From Thalassobius sp. I31.1 (GTDB lineage: Bacteria; Pseudomonadota; Alphaproteobacteria; Rhodobacterales; Rhodobacteraceae), in assembly GCF_003031585.1 (NCBI RefSeq), contig NZ_PWAA01000006.1:1-64000 (forward strand): DNA of 64,000 nucleotides. The letters are read 5' to 3'. Below the pieces are notes generated by a model. That model did not search any database and had not been told where the DNA came from. It worked only from the letters and a program-made list of their open reading frames with translations. This document shows, piece by piece, positions 57,501 to 64,000 of this stretch (the first letter of the stretch is position 1; every line of letters starts with the position of its first letter). A program made the translations under genes and the position numbers.

Positions 57501-57683
57501 GTGCCCGCCCGATACGCGCAGGTCAAGAGCACCTTTGTCGCAAATGCGTTGAATATAAAGGACCTACACGCCCCGTGGTTGTGGAGAAAACCCGCTTTGT
57601 CAGCCAAATGCCTTAAGGTCGGGTTTTGACTTGGGGACAGATTGGCGTAAGTCTGTAAAGGATTCCAACCAGGGGGATTCCCA

Positions 57684-59258
57684 ATGATCAAAAAATTGAT
57701 GACAACCGCCGGTGCGCTGGCCTTGTCAGCCGGTGCCGCAAGTGCCGATTACACGCTGACAGTGCTGCATACCAACGACTTTCACGCACGCTTTCAGCCG
57801 ATCAGCAAATATGATTCCGGCTGCTCTGCTGAGAAAAACGCAGAAGGCGAATGTTTCGGTGGTTCTGCCCGTCTTGTGACTGCTGTTGCAGATGCACGTA
57901 CGCGTTCCAACAACTCTATCCTTGTGGATGGCGGTGACCAGTTCCAGGGCACGCTGTATTACACCTATTACAAAGGTGCTGTGGCTGCTGAAATGATGAA
58001 CAACCTTGGCTATGACGCGATGACCGTGGGCAACCACGAATTCGACGATGGCCCGGAAGTGCTGCGCGGCTTTGCTGAAACCGTGAACTTCCCGATCCTC
58101 ATGTCCAATGCAGATTTCTCAAACGAGCCTCTGATTTCTGACGTGATTGAAAAATCTGTCGTGATCGAACGTGGTGGTGAGAAAATCGGTCTGATCGGCC
58201 TGACGCCACAGGACACGGATGAGCTGGCAAGCCCCGGCCCGAATGTGACCTTTTCTGACCCTGTGCCTGCGGTGCAGGCTGAAGTTGACCGTCTGACGGC
58301 AGAAGGCGTGAACAAGATCGTTGTTCTGTCGCACTCTGGCTATGACGTGGATCAGCGCGTTGCTGCTGAAACCACCGGCGTTGATATCATCGTTGGTGGT
58401 CATTCTAACACACTGCTGTCCAACACCAATGAACGCGCGGTTGGCCCTTACCCGACAATGGTTGGCGACACTGCGGTTGTGCAGGCCTATGCTTACGGCA
58501 AGTTCCTGGGCGAACTGAACGTAACCTTTGATGATGAAGGTAAGATCACCGAAGCGGTGGGTGAGCCTCTGATCATGGATGCGTCTGTCACGGAAGATGA
58601 TGCAACAGTTGCACGTATTACTGAACTGGGTGAACCGCTGGAAGAAATCCGTCAGCGTGTTGTGGCTTCTTCAACTGAAGTGATTGAAGGTGACCGTTCC
58701 GTTTGTCGTGTTCAGGAATGTCCGATGGGCAACCTGGTGGTTGATGCGATGCTGGCGCGTGTTGCGGATCAGGGCGTAAGCATTGCGATTGCGAACTCTG
58801 GTGGTATTCGCGCGTCTATCGATGCGGGTGATGTGACCATGGGCGAAGTGCTGACTGTACTGCCGTTCCAGAACACGCTGTCTACCTTCCAGGTGTCTGG
58901 TCAGACTGTGATTGATGCGCTTGAAAACGGCGTAAGCCAGATTGAAGAAGTCAAAGGTCGCTTCCCACAGGTTGCTGGTCTGCGTTTCACATTTGATGCT
59001 TCTGTTGCACCGAATGAAGGTCGCGTGAAAGAGGTTCTCGTGTCTGAAGGTGACGCCTGGGTCGCGATTGATCCGGCGAAAACCTATACGCTTGTGTCCA
59101 ACAACTATGTGCGTGGCGGTGGCGACGGTTACAAAATGTTCCGTGACGCTGAAAACGTCTACGATTATGGCCCGGATGTTGCAGATGTTCTGGCTGAATA
59201 TATGGCAGCCAACGGCGACAACGCGCCTTACACAGATGGCCGTATTGCACAGCAATAA
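57684..59258 (+). CDS. Secreted 5'-nucleotidase / UDP-sugar-type metallophosphatase
   Basis: 524 residues. An N-terminal signal peptide (MIKKLMTTAGALALSAGAASA) is followed by the metallophosphatase domain: LTVLHTNDFHARF near residue 25, DGGDQFQGTLYY near residue 92, GNHEFDDGPEVLRGF near residue 117 and VGGHSNTLLS near residue 235. The C-terminal 5'-nucleotidase substrate domain follows from about residue 330 (NSGGIRASIDAGDVTMGE; later VSNNYVRGGGDGYKMF). It releases phosphate and nucleosides from periplasmic nucleotides. A terminator follows. Confidence 0.94.
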   Translation: MIKKLMTTAGALALSAGAASADYTLTVLHTNDFHARFQPISKYDSGCSAEKNAEGECFGGSARLVTAVADARTRSNNSILVDGGDQFQGTLYYTYYKGAVAAEMMNNLGYDAMTVGNHEFDDGPEVLRGFAETVNFPILMSNADFSNEPLISDVIEKSVVIERGGEKIGLIGLTPQDTDELASPGPNVTFSDPVPAVQAEVDRLTAEGVNKIVVLSHSGYDVDQRVAAETTGVDIIVGGHSNTLLSNTNERAVGPYPTMVGDTAVVQAYAYGKFLGELNVTFDDEGKITEAVGEPLIMDASVTEDDATVARITELGEPLEEIRQRVVASSTEVIEGDRSVCRVQECPMGNLVVDAMLARVADQGVSIAIANSGGIRASIDAGDVTMGEVLTVLPFQNTLSTFQVSGQTVIDALENGVSQIEEVKGRFPQVAGLRFTFDASVAPNEGRVKEVLVSEGDAWVAIDPAKTYTLVSNNYVRGGGDGYKMFRDAENVYDYGPDVADVLAEYMAANGDNAPYTDGRIAQQ

Positions 59259-59276
59259 ACCTGCGTGACTGAATTG

Positions 59277-59312
59277 AAAAGGGCGTGGCCGGTTGGCTGC
59301 GCCCTTTTTGTT
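59277..59312 (+). terminator. Rho-independent terminator of the 5'-nucleotidase gene
   Basis: Stem AAAAGGGCG / CGCCCTTTT with a 14-base loop and a T-tract, 19 bases after the stop. Confidence 0.85.
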
Positions 59313-59346
59313 TGCCGAGCAGCCAGTGGACTGGCAGAATATGCCC

Positions 59347-60006
59347 ATGTGTGGACGCCTTGCAGTAACCCTTCCAAATGACGCTATGGCGCAGATGTTT
59401 TCTGCTTTGCCTGCGAACAATCTGCCGACAGATCCCAATTATAATCTGTGCCCGACAGATCAGATCGCGGTGGTGACCGGTGGCGCTGACGCCCGGCGGT
59501 TTATATCCATGCGCTGGGGCTTCCTGCCACATTGGTATAAAACTGAAACAGACGGGCCGCTTTTGATTAACGCGCGCGCAGAAACATTGGCCGAGAAACC
59601 CGCCTTCCGGGAGGCCTGCCGCCAGAGGCGCTGTCTGATCCCGGTATCGGGTTGGTATGAATGGCAGAAAGACACGGATGGAAATCGTCTGCCCTGGTAT
59701 TTCTGGCCAACGGATAAGACACCGGCTGTGCTGGCTGGTATCTGGCAGAGCTGGGGCGATGGGACAAACAGCTGTGCGATTGTGACGACCACGGCAAATG
59801 AAACCCTGTCAAAGGTGCATCACCGGATGCCTGTGACGCTGACACCGGAGGAATGGGGTTTATGGCTGGGGGAAGAAGGTCACGGCGCCGCGCAACTGAT
59901 GACGCCTTCACCAGAAGGGCGGTTCACATGTCACCGCGTGGGAAAAGACGTGAACTCAAACCGGGCCTCCGGGGCGCAACTGATCCTTCCTCTGACAGAC
60001 GCATAA
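59347..60006 (+). CDS. SRAP-domain protein (YedK/HMCES family)
   Basis: About 219 residues. It must start at the ATG giving MCGR, because cysteine 2 forms the covalent link to abasic DNA; hence 59347 and not the upstream frame. Further SRAP motifs are INARAETLAEKPAFREA near residue 78, CLIPVSGWYEWQ near residue 98, and VHHRMPVTL near residue 158. It protects abasic sites in single-stranded DNA. Single gene, preceding the tRNA. Confidence 0.94.
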   Translation: MCGRLAVTLPNDAMAQMFSALPANNLPTDPNYNLCPTDQIAVVTGGADARRFISMRWGFLPHWYKTETDGPLLINARAETLAEKPAFREACRQRRCLIPVSGWYEWQKDTDGNRLPWYFWPTDKTPAVLAGIWQSWGDGTNSCAIVTTTANETLSKVHHRMPVTLTPEEWGLWLGEEGHGAAQLMTPSPEGRFTCHRVGKDVNSNRASGAQLILPLTDA

Positions 60007-60070
60007 TATCCCGGGTACGTCTCTTAATACCTTTGTACGGAAGTGGGTGCAGGAAAAGCCAGAGAAGGCC

Positions 60071-60099
60071 TTGACCTTCCCAGGAGGGTGTCATACTCA
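60071..60099 (+). promoter_or_regulatory. Candidate promoter of tRNA-Gly
   Basis: TTGACC at 60071-60076 and TACTCA at 60094-60099 with a 17-base spacer, which would start transcription about 5-8 bases before the tRNA. Confidence 0.45.
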
Positions 60100-60110
60100 A
60101 TCCCACGAGC

Positions 60111-60184
60111 GCGGGTATGGTGAAATGGTATCATAAGAGCCTTCCAAGCTTAAGGCGCGGGTTCGATTCCCGCTACCCGCTCCA
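60111..60184 (+). tRNA. tRNA-Gly (anticodon TCC)
   Basis: A 74-base cloverleaf: acceptor GCGGGTA pairs with TACCCGC, anticodon loop CTTCCAA (TCC), T-arm GCGGGTTCGATTCCCGC, and an encoded CCA end (TCCA to 60184). The integrase gene begins 82 bases beyond the 3' end, so this tRNA is the probable attachment site of the element that follows. Confidence 0.95.
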
Positions 60185-60265
60185 TATCATCCCATATATC
60201 CGTTATTTTTCAGCCCCTTAATGGCTTAGGTGTCCCACGAAATAAACGTGTGTGGGACACAATGA

Positions 60266-61342
60266 CTACCAGTCCAGCCCTTCAAGGCGCTGCATTGCTT
60301 CAGAAGCCATCCGCCAACGCTCCACGCCTTTCGTGTAAATCTCAGATGTCTGTGCCTGAGTGTGCCCGTGAATCGACATGATTTGATATTGGGTGCAGCC
60401 TTCTTGTGCCAATAGGTGGGCGGCTGCTTTTCTGATGCCGTGGCTGGATCTGTTTTGAAGCCCGGCGTCCCTGCACCAGCGGCGAAACATTTGGCCTAAA
60501 CTGTCGGGTGTCGAGAATGGTTGTCCTTTGTGGTTGAGAAGATAGGTTTCCCCCACAACAGATGCGGCGCGTGTTGCTTTGTAAAGCGGGGGGAGCATCG
60601 GGATCTCAACGCGGGCAGATCCTTTCTTTGCGGGTTGCCAGGCGAGACCTCTGACGCCGTTGCGCTCAAATTCGTGATTTCTTCCCAGGCGGATGGCGTC
60701 ACCGATCCTGCAAGCGGTAAACATGAACAGGGTCAGTGTGAGGTAGGGTGTCGTACCCTTGCCGTGAAACTTCTTGAACTTTTTGAGGTCGGCGGCGGTC
60801 CAGGGGAGGGCACCGCCTTTCCCTTTGTCGATTTTTCCCACGCCCATAGCTGGGTTTACGTCGCAATACCCGACGCTGCAGCCCCAGCGGTAGAGGACGC
60901 GAATTGCTTCCACCATGCTGTCTGCCGAAGCTGGTGTGCTGATCATGCTGTCCCGGAACTCGACGACTTTGGTTGCGGGCATGTCGAGGGCATATTCGCC
61001 GTATTCTGCGCGAAATCTGTTCAGAAGGTGGGACCGTTTCTTAAGGGTCAATTGTGAGTATTGCCCTGCCTGAACCTTCTTTTCCAGATCGGTCAGGTGT
61101 TTGATGACCAGCCAGTCAATGGAGCCTCGGATAACGCGATCTTCAGCAGGTATCTCTGGGGTCAGGCTGATTCCCCGTCTTGCTGCATGGTAGTGTTCGA
61201 GAAACTCTTTGTGATCCGGTGTGACCGTTAGGGTGATCCGGCGGGCCTTGTTTCCATGAGTGCGGACGCGATACCTGAACCCACCCGAAGGCAAGCGCTC
61301 TTTCAAAAGTCCAGGAAGATTAAGCTTCATTTCTGCACACAT
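60266..61342 (-). CDS. int: Tyrosine-type site-specific integrase
   Basis: 358 residues. The N-terminal half contains the SAM-like DNA-binding part. The catalytic C-terminus keeps the family residues: the first arginine in FTACRIGDAIRLG near residue 213, HGIRKAAAHL (HxxR) near residue 299, then the histidine in IHGHTQAQTSEIYTK and the nucleophilic tyrosine at the end of that motif. It sits next to tRNA-Gly and is read away from the element, the typical layout of a phage or island end. ATG 61342 overlaps closely with the upstream small gene. Confidence 0.94.
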   Translation of the reverse strand: MCAEMKLNLPGLLKERLPSGGFRYRVRTHGNKARRITLTVTPDHKEFLEHYHAARRGISLTPEIPAEDRVIRGSIDWLVIKHLTDLEKKVQAGQYSQLTLKKRSHLLNRFRAEYGEYALDMPATKVVEFRDSMISTPASADSMVEAIRVLYRWGCSVGYCDVNPAMGVGKIDKGKGGALPWTAADLKKFKKFHGKGTTPYLTLTLFMFTACRIGDAIRLGRNHEFERNGVRGLAWQPAKKGSARVEIPMLPPLYKATRAASVVGETYLLNHKGQPFSTPDSLGQMFRRWCRDAGLQNRSSHGIRKAAAHLLAQEGCTQYQIMSIHGHTQAQTSEIYTKGVERWRMASEAMQRLEGLDW

Positions 61343-61345
61343 TGG

Positions 61346-61531
61346 TCAGTTCCAGCTCTTCGGTTGTGGTCCTTCGGGGGCAGGGCTGTCAACCTTGTTG
61401 CCGGAATGGGGCAGGATGCGAATGCGACCATCGGTTTCGATCACAACTTCCAGATCAGCATCGGTTTGAGCAACGGCCCGCAGTACCCGGGCCACATCCG
61501 CCTGTGTAACTTTCGCAGCGCTGCGCGGCAT
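61346..61531 (-). CDS. Small hypothetical protein upstream of integrase
   Basis: 61 residues beginning KVTQADVARVLRAVAQTDADLEV. It resembles the short proteins that precede integrases in alphaproteobacterial prophages. Function unknown; a DNA-binding or excision role is only a guess. A GGAGG site lies 15 bases upstream. It is followed 3 bases later by the integrase start. Confidence 0.75.
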   Translation of the reverse strand: MPRSAAKVTQADVARVLRAVAQTDADLEVVIETDGRIRILPHSGNKVDSPAPEGPQPKSWN

Positions 61532-61538
61532 TGACCTC

Positions 61539-61676
61539 TCAACCTCCTACAGCAGCGGCATCTGCGCTGGTTTCGTTTGTGGTGTTGGCGGTTCCCAGAT
61601 CCATTGGCATGAGGCCCATATCAAGGCCTCCGCCGCCTGCGCAGAGGGACAATCCGTTTGTGGGACGTGGTGCCAT
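61539..61676 (-). CDS. 45-residue ORF with a cytosine-C5 methyltransferase motif I
   Basis: A short frame, MAPRPTNGLSLCAGGGGLDM.., whose LSLCAGGGGLDMGL matches the first (AdoMet-binding) motif of C5-cytosine DNA methyltransferases. It ends after 45 residues in an unrelated Ala/Thr-rich tail with no PCQ or other later motif. It starts 2 bases after the upstream gene stop with an AGGA site and its end carries the RBS of the next gene, so it is likely translated. It is probably a truncated remnant or a mini-protein; not an active methyltransferase. Confidence 0.6.
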   Translation of the reverse strand: MAPRPTNGLSLCAGGGGLDMGLMPMDLGTANTTNETSADAAAVGG

Positions 61677-61677
61677 G

Positions 61678-62025
61678 TCATTTCCTGTCCTCAAGAGCGC
61701 GGGTTCTCAACGGTTTGGTGATGTTGTTTACTTGTCCACATGATCCGCACTTGAAGCGCAGGCGGTCCTCGTAGCTGTCCACCTCTTTGCGTAAGGCTTC
61801 ACGTCGCCAGTAAAGGTTGTCATCCTGATTGGCGAAACGTGCCAGAATCGCGATTGGGTTCAGAAGTTCACCGCAATCGGCACATTCAACTTCGCTGCGC
61901 ATTTCATCGACAAGGATGTTGTGGTGCTTGCACTTGAAGTTGCGCACAGCCCGCACGGGAGGCTTGCTGTTTGGATCTGGCTTGGCCCTGACGCGCAGCT
62001 TGTGAACGTTGTCTTCGTCAGCCAT
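61678..62025 (-). CDS. Zinc-ribbon-type small protein
   Basis: About 115 residues. It has two cysteine pairs, CKHHNILV..CADC and FKCGSCG, a pattern of a zinc-binding ribbon, separated by a helical WRREALRKEVDSYEDRL segment. ATG 62025 has an AAGGAGAAG site. Its start overlaps the previous gene stop (TGATG). Function unknown; phage-type location. Confidence 0.75.
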   Translation of the reverse strand: MADEDNVHKLRVRAKPDPNSKPPVRAVRNFKCKHHNILVDEMRSEVECADCGELLNPIAILARFANQDDNLYWRREALRKEVDSYEDRLRFKCGSCGQVNNITKPLRTRALEDRK

Positions 62026-62420
62026 CACATCTTCTCCTTCCACCGGAACAGGCCCAGAGCGCCCTTTACCGGGATAAAAGGAAGGGGCTGCACGTTATCC
62101 AGCACATAGCCGTAGGGGCCGAAGAACCACGGGCTGTCGGATTCTGTGACAACATCCACGATTTCAGCGGTGCCGATGATGCCTCCGCGATAGACATCTA
62201 AGTCATATGGGCTATCCATCTGATACTGTTCCCAGATGAAGTTTGAAGCTTCTGCGTAGTCTTTGCCATTCTTATACAGACTTGCGTGAATGCAGATCGG
62301 CCCGCGATACTTCCAGCGCTGTGGCCGGTTCTCGATGCGCTTACCCGCGTTCAGGATCGCCCAGGCCCATGGCTGGCGGATCGACAGGGCGCGGTCGGGG
62401 AGGTTGGTGAAATCGGTCAT
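62025..62420 (-). CDS. ASCH-domain protein
   Basis: 131 residues resembling ASCH (ASC-1 homology) proteins: LSIRQPWAWAILNAGKRIENRPQRW near the N-terminus and VKGALGLFRW at the end. ASCH domains bind RNA or hydrolyse modified nucleosides; some phages use them. Start overlaps nothing upstream but follows the small gene by 1 base. Confidence 0.85.
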   Translation of the reverse strand: MTDFTNLPDRALSIRQPWAWAILNAGKRIENRPQRWKYRGPICIHASLYKNGKDYAEASNFIWEQYQMDSPYDLDVYRGGIIGTAEIVDVVTESDSPWFFGPYGYVLDNVQPLPFIPVKGALGLFRWKEKM

Positions 62421-62421
62421 T

Positions 62422-62589
62422 TTAATATCCCCAATCTGTAGCGGCTTTGGTGGTGTCTGCCGGGGTGATTTCTTTGCGATCTGGTTGCGGTTCTTCGTCC
62501 TGTTCCCAAGGGGCTTTGCCTATGGTGATCGGCACGTCACGCTGCACAAGGGAGCGGGCTTGCTTTGAGGAAACTGTCTCGCCCTTCAT
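62422..62589 (-). CDS. 55-residue protein in the phage-type operon
   Basis: An acidic peptide (MKGETVSSKQARSLVQRDVP..) ending TDWGY, not related to a known family. It starts inside the stop of the upstream gene (ATGA overlap) with a GGAGACC site and ends 2 bases before the ASCH gene. It is short but well placed in a compact operon. Confidence 0.62.
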   Translation of the reverse strand: MKGETVSSKQARSLVQRDVPITIGKAPWEQDEEPQPDRKEITPADTTKAATDWGY

Positions 62590-62783
62590 GATGGGTCTCC
62601 TTCATTGCAAACCGGGCATGGCAGGCCGCGCTTGTTTTCTGAAACGCTTTTCTCGTCAGCGATCCATCCGGTATCGTGCCCGCATTTCTCACACTCAAAA
62701 CGGATGCCTTCGCCAGCGTCGGCAACGTGCATCATCACGCGGGGTTTTGCGCGGGGCTTGGTGTATCCAAAGAGGTCGGTCAT
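62586..62783 (-). CDS. Small zinc-ribbon protein
   Basis: 65 residues. N-terminus MTDLFGYTKPRAKPRV, then FECEKCGHDTGW and GLPCPVC give two CxxC pairs, a likely zinc ribbon. Overlaps its neighbours by four bases on both sides. Unknown function; common type in phage and mobile elements. Confidence 0.78.
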   Translation of the reverse strand: MTDLFGYTKPRAKPRVMMHVADAGEGIRFECEKCGHDTGWIADEKSVSENKRGLPCPVCNEGDPS

Positions 62784-63082
62784 GCGTCACCGCCTTTTGG
62801 GTTCTTGACCGGTTCTTGATTGTCCGCCGGGTTGTCCGGTGATTTCGGTTCAAGGTCAGTGCTTTGCGTTCTTGATCCGCTCTTGACTGTCCCGCCTTTC
62901 AGGTCGTCCTGATGCACGTATCTAATCCCATCGCGCGGCCCGTCAGGTCCGTTGGGGTGGGAATATCTGATTGCTTCTTGCAGCGTGTATCTGCCAGCCT
63001 CCAAGGGGCTTGAGGTGTACCCTTGGCAATTGGGCCGATAGTAACCGCCGTATTTGGTAATGAGATAGACCGCCTCACTCAT
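62780..63082 (-). CDS. Phage-type hypothetical protein (100 residues)
   Basis: VYLITKYGGYYRPNCQGYTS at the N-terminus, then SPLEAGRYTLQEAIRYSHPNG, with a disordered, proline/lysine-rich C-terminus. Similar short proteins occur in Rhodobacteraceae prophages. Overlaps the neighbours by four bases. Confidence 0.72.
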   Translation of the reverse strand: MSEAVYLITKYGGYYRPNCQGYTSSPLEAGRYTLQEAIRYSHPNGPDGPRDGIRYVHQDDLKGGTVKSGSRTQSTDLEPKSPDNPADNQEPVKNPKGGDA

Positions 63083-63672
63083 GCGTCACCGCCTTTCAGG
63101 GCTGCGCGGATTGCTGGCCGTGGATCTTCCGTGTATGCCATGCCAACAATCCGTTCCTTTGGCGCTGCCATATGGTGTTCAATAACTTCCCAGCCGGGTT
63201 GGCTGTCACCGCCACCAGTGGGTGCTGAGACTCCGCGCAGATCCCATAGATTATCTTCCAGCGCCTGAAGCAAATCTGCATCCTCCCGCAGTCTGTCGTT
63301 TTCTCGCTGCACTTCCTGAATGCGGTCTTCGCACAGTTTGCGCTCTTTGAGCTGAGCGTCACTGAAGCCGTCTGCCCATTTATTCAGCCTGTCGTTCTCT
63401 GCCTTGGCGGCGGCAAGCTGGGCGCGGAGGGTGTCGCGTTCCAGGCAAATGTTGTTGATCATTTCGACGCTGTAGCGGACCTGGCTGTCGTAAATGTCAG
63501 CATCAACATACTTCTGTGCCGGTCGTTCACGCTCTTCGTCGCCCTCCCATCGCGGAATGGTACTGTGTACAGAGAGAACGTAGTCACCAACAAATTCGTG
63601 CTCACCCATCTGAAAAACATATAGTTCACGAGGCCATTTTACCGCCTCTGCGCTTGTGTCCACTTCACTCAT
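63079..63672 (-). CDS. Coiled-coil phage-type protein
   Basis: About 197 residues. An N-terminal domain (VFQMGEHEFVGDYVLSVHST) is followed by a long coiled coil (residues about 75-140: LRAQLAAAKAENDRLNKW.., KLCEDRIQEVQRENDRL), then a tail of the kind often seen in phage proteins. The ATG at 63672 has a GAGGATC site. Its first codons overlap the end of the upstream partial gene. Confidence 0.75.
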   Translation of the reverse strand: MSEVDTSAEAVKWPRELYVFQMGEHEFVGDYVLSVHSTIPRWEGDEERERPAQKYVDADIYDSQVRYSVEMINNICLERDTLRAQLAAAKAENDRLNKWADGFSDAQLKERKLCEDRIQEVQRENDRLREDADLLQALEDNLWDLRGVSAPTGGGDSQPGWEVIEHHMAAPKERIVGMAYTEDPRPAIRAALKGGDA

Positions 63673-64000
63673 GGGGCTGATCCTCAGACACTGGCGCAAT
63701 CAAAGCGCGTTTTACGATTTGGATAGCTCTGGGAATTTGAGCGAAATCTGACGACAAACAGCCCAGGTTTATAAAGGCGCGGCTAAGTGCGTAGGTTGTT
63801 TCTCCGGATATGTTCGTCAGGCTGCATTCAGAGAAATGCTCAATTTCAGACTGACAGCCTTCGGGCGTCAGGCAGTAAGAAAGCTGACAGCCGCACGTTT
63901 CACAATGCTCCGGTGTGTCACTTTCGGCGTCATAGCTGGACCCGATGCCATCGTGCAGATGTTCTTCAAATTCTGTATTTCGATACCAATCTTTGATTTC
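63665..64000 (-). CDS. Partial gene, Cys-rich phage-type protein (runs off the right edge)
   Basis: An open frame of 111 codons on the minus strand with no start inside the window. Its stop (63665-63667) overlaps the next gene. It contains HCETCGCQLSYCL (three cysteines, possible zinc site) and a second half rich in Ser/Leu. Unknown function. The reading frame and tight overlap with the next gene support it being real. Confidence 0.65.
   Translation of the reverse strand, partial: EIKDWYRNTEFEEHLHDGIGSSYDAESDTPEHCETCGCQLSYCLTPEGCQSEIEHFSECSLTNISGETTYALSRAFINLGCLSSDFAQIPRAIQIVKRALIAPVSEDQPHE

Noticed and set aside
60266-64000. CRISPR array or insertion sequence in the element
   Set aside because: No spacer-repeat pattern, transposase or terminal inverted repeats were found.

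Overview
The window looks like chromosomal DNA of an alphaproteobacterium of the Rhodobacteraceae (Roseobacter group). This rests on gene order (ftsW-murG-murC-small membrane genes with DUF2484-murB-ddl-ftsQ-ftsA-ftsZ-lpxC-bamD-recN), on the families present (DUF2484, DUF817, stand-alone Hint domain, PrpE-type ligase, long acyl-CoA dehydrogenase with MerR regulators) and on moderately high GC. No genus can be named from the sequence alone.

Layout. 1-1323: an octamer tandem repeat (10 copies, cut by the window edge) and a flavoprotein on the minus strand. 1515-18119: the second half of the division/cell-wall (dcw) cluster, then lipid A (lpxC), outer-membrane assembly (bamD) and repair (recN). 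It is interrupted between murC and murB by a small membrane protein, two tandem DUF2484 genes and a 504-codon gene of unknown function. 18122-20790: a stress-type module of DUF817 membrane protein, TetR regulator, PspA and YiaA/B-like protein, with four copies of one operator, TGAAC-N3-GTTCA. 20908-24021: RNA 2'-phosphotransferase (kptA), glyA with three stacked hairpins downstream, and nadK. 24047-25481: a LuxO/NtrC-type sigma-54 response regulator split by a frameshift at a run of nine G. 26154-31769: propionate/acetate-type acyl-CoA ligase, malic enzyme fused to a phosphotransacetylase-like domain, and a VOC-cupin protein. 31836-36380: a nucleoside salvage operon cdd-deoA-deoB-add-upp. 36553-45633: membrane proteins, a degenerate M48-like protein, a fused MFS/spermidine-synthase-like protein, an acyl-CoA ligase, a DMT transporter and a Hint-domain protein.

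45694-53224 (minus strand) is a fatty-acid beta-oxidation block: MerR, acyl-CoA dehydrogenase, GST, thiolase, NADAR protein and the multifunctional enoyl-CoA hydratase/3-hydroxyacyl-CoA dehydrogenase. It has a palindromic MerR-type operator upstream and a second MerR gene. 53415-60006 holds two hotdog thioesterases and a MATE exporter, then DUF952-pyrD-arsC-like on the minus strand, a secreted 5'-nucleotidase and an SRAP (YedK) protein.

60111-64000 is the left end of an integrated element. A tRNA-Gly(TCC) is followed at once by a tyrosine integrase and a compact minus-strand chain of small overlapping phage-type genes (three zinc-ribbon-like proteins, an ASCH protein, a coiled-coil protein). 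One of them is a 45-residue ORF that carries a cytosine-C5 methyltransferase motif I and nothing more. The element runs off the right edge.

The strongest leads are the poly-G frameshift in the sigma-54 regulator, the TetR/PspA module with its repeated operator, the methyltransferase-motif mini-ORF in the island, and the NADAR gene embedded in the beta-oxidation operon.
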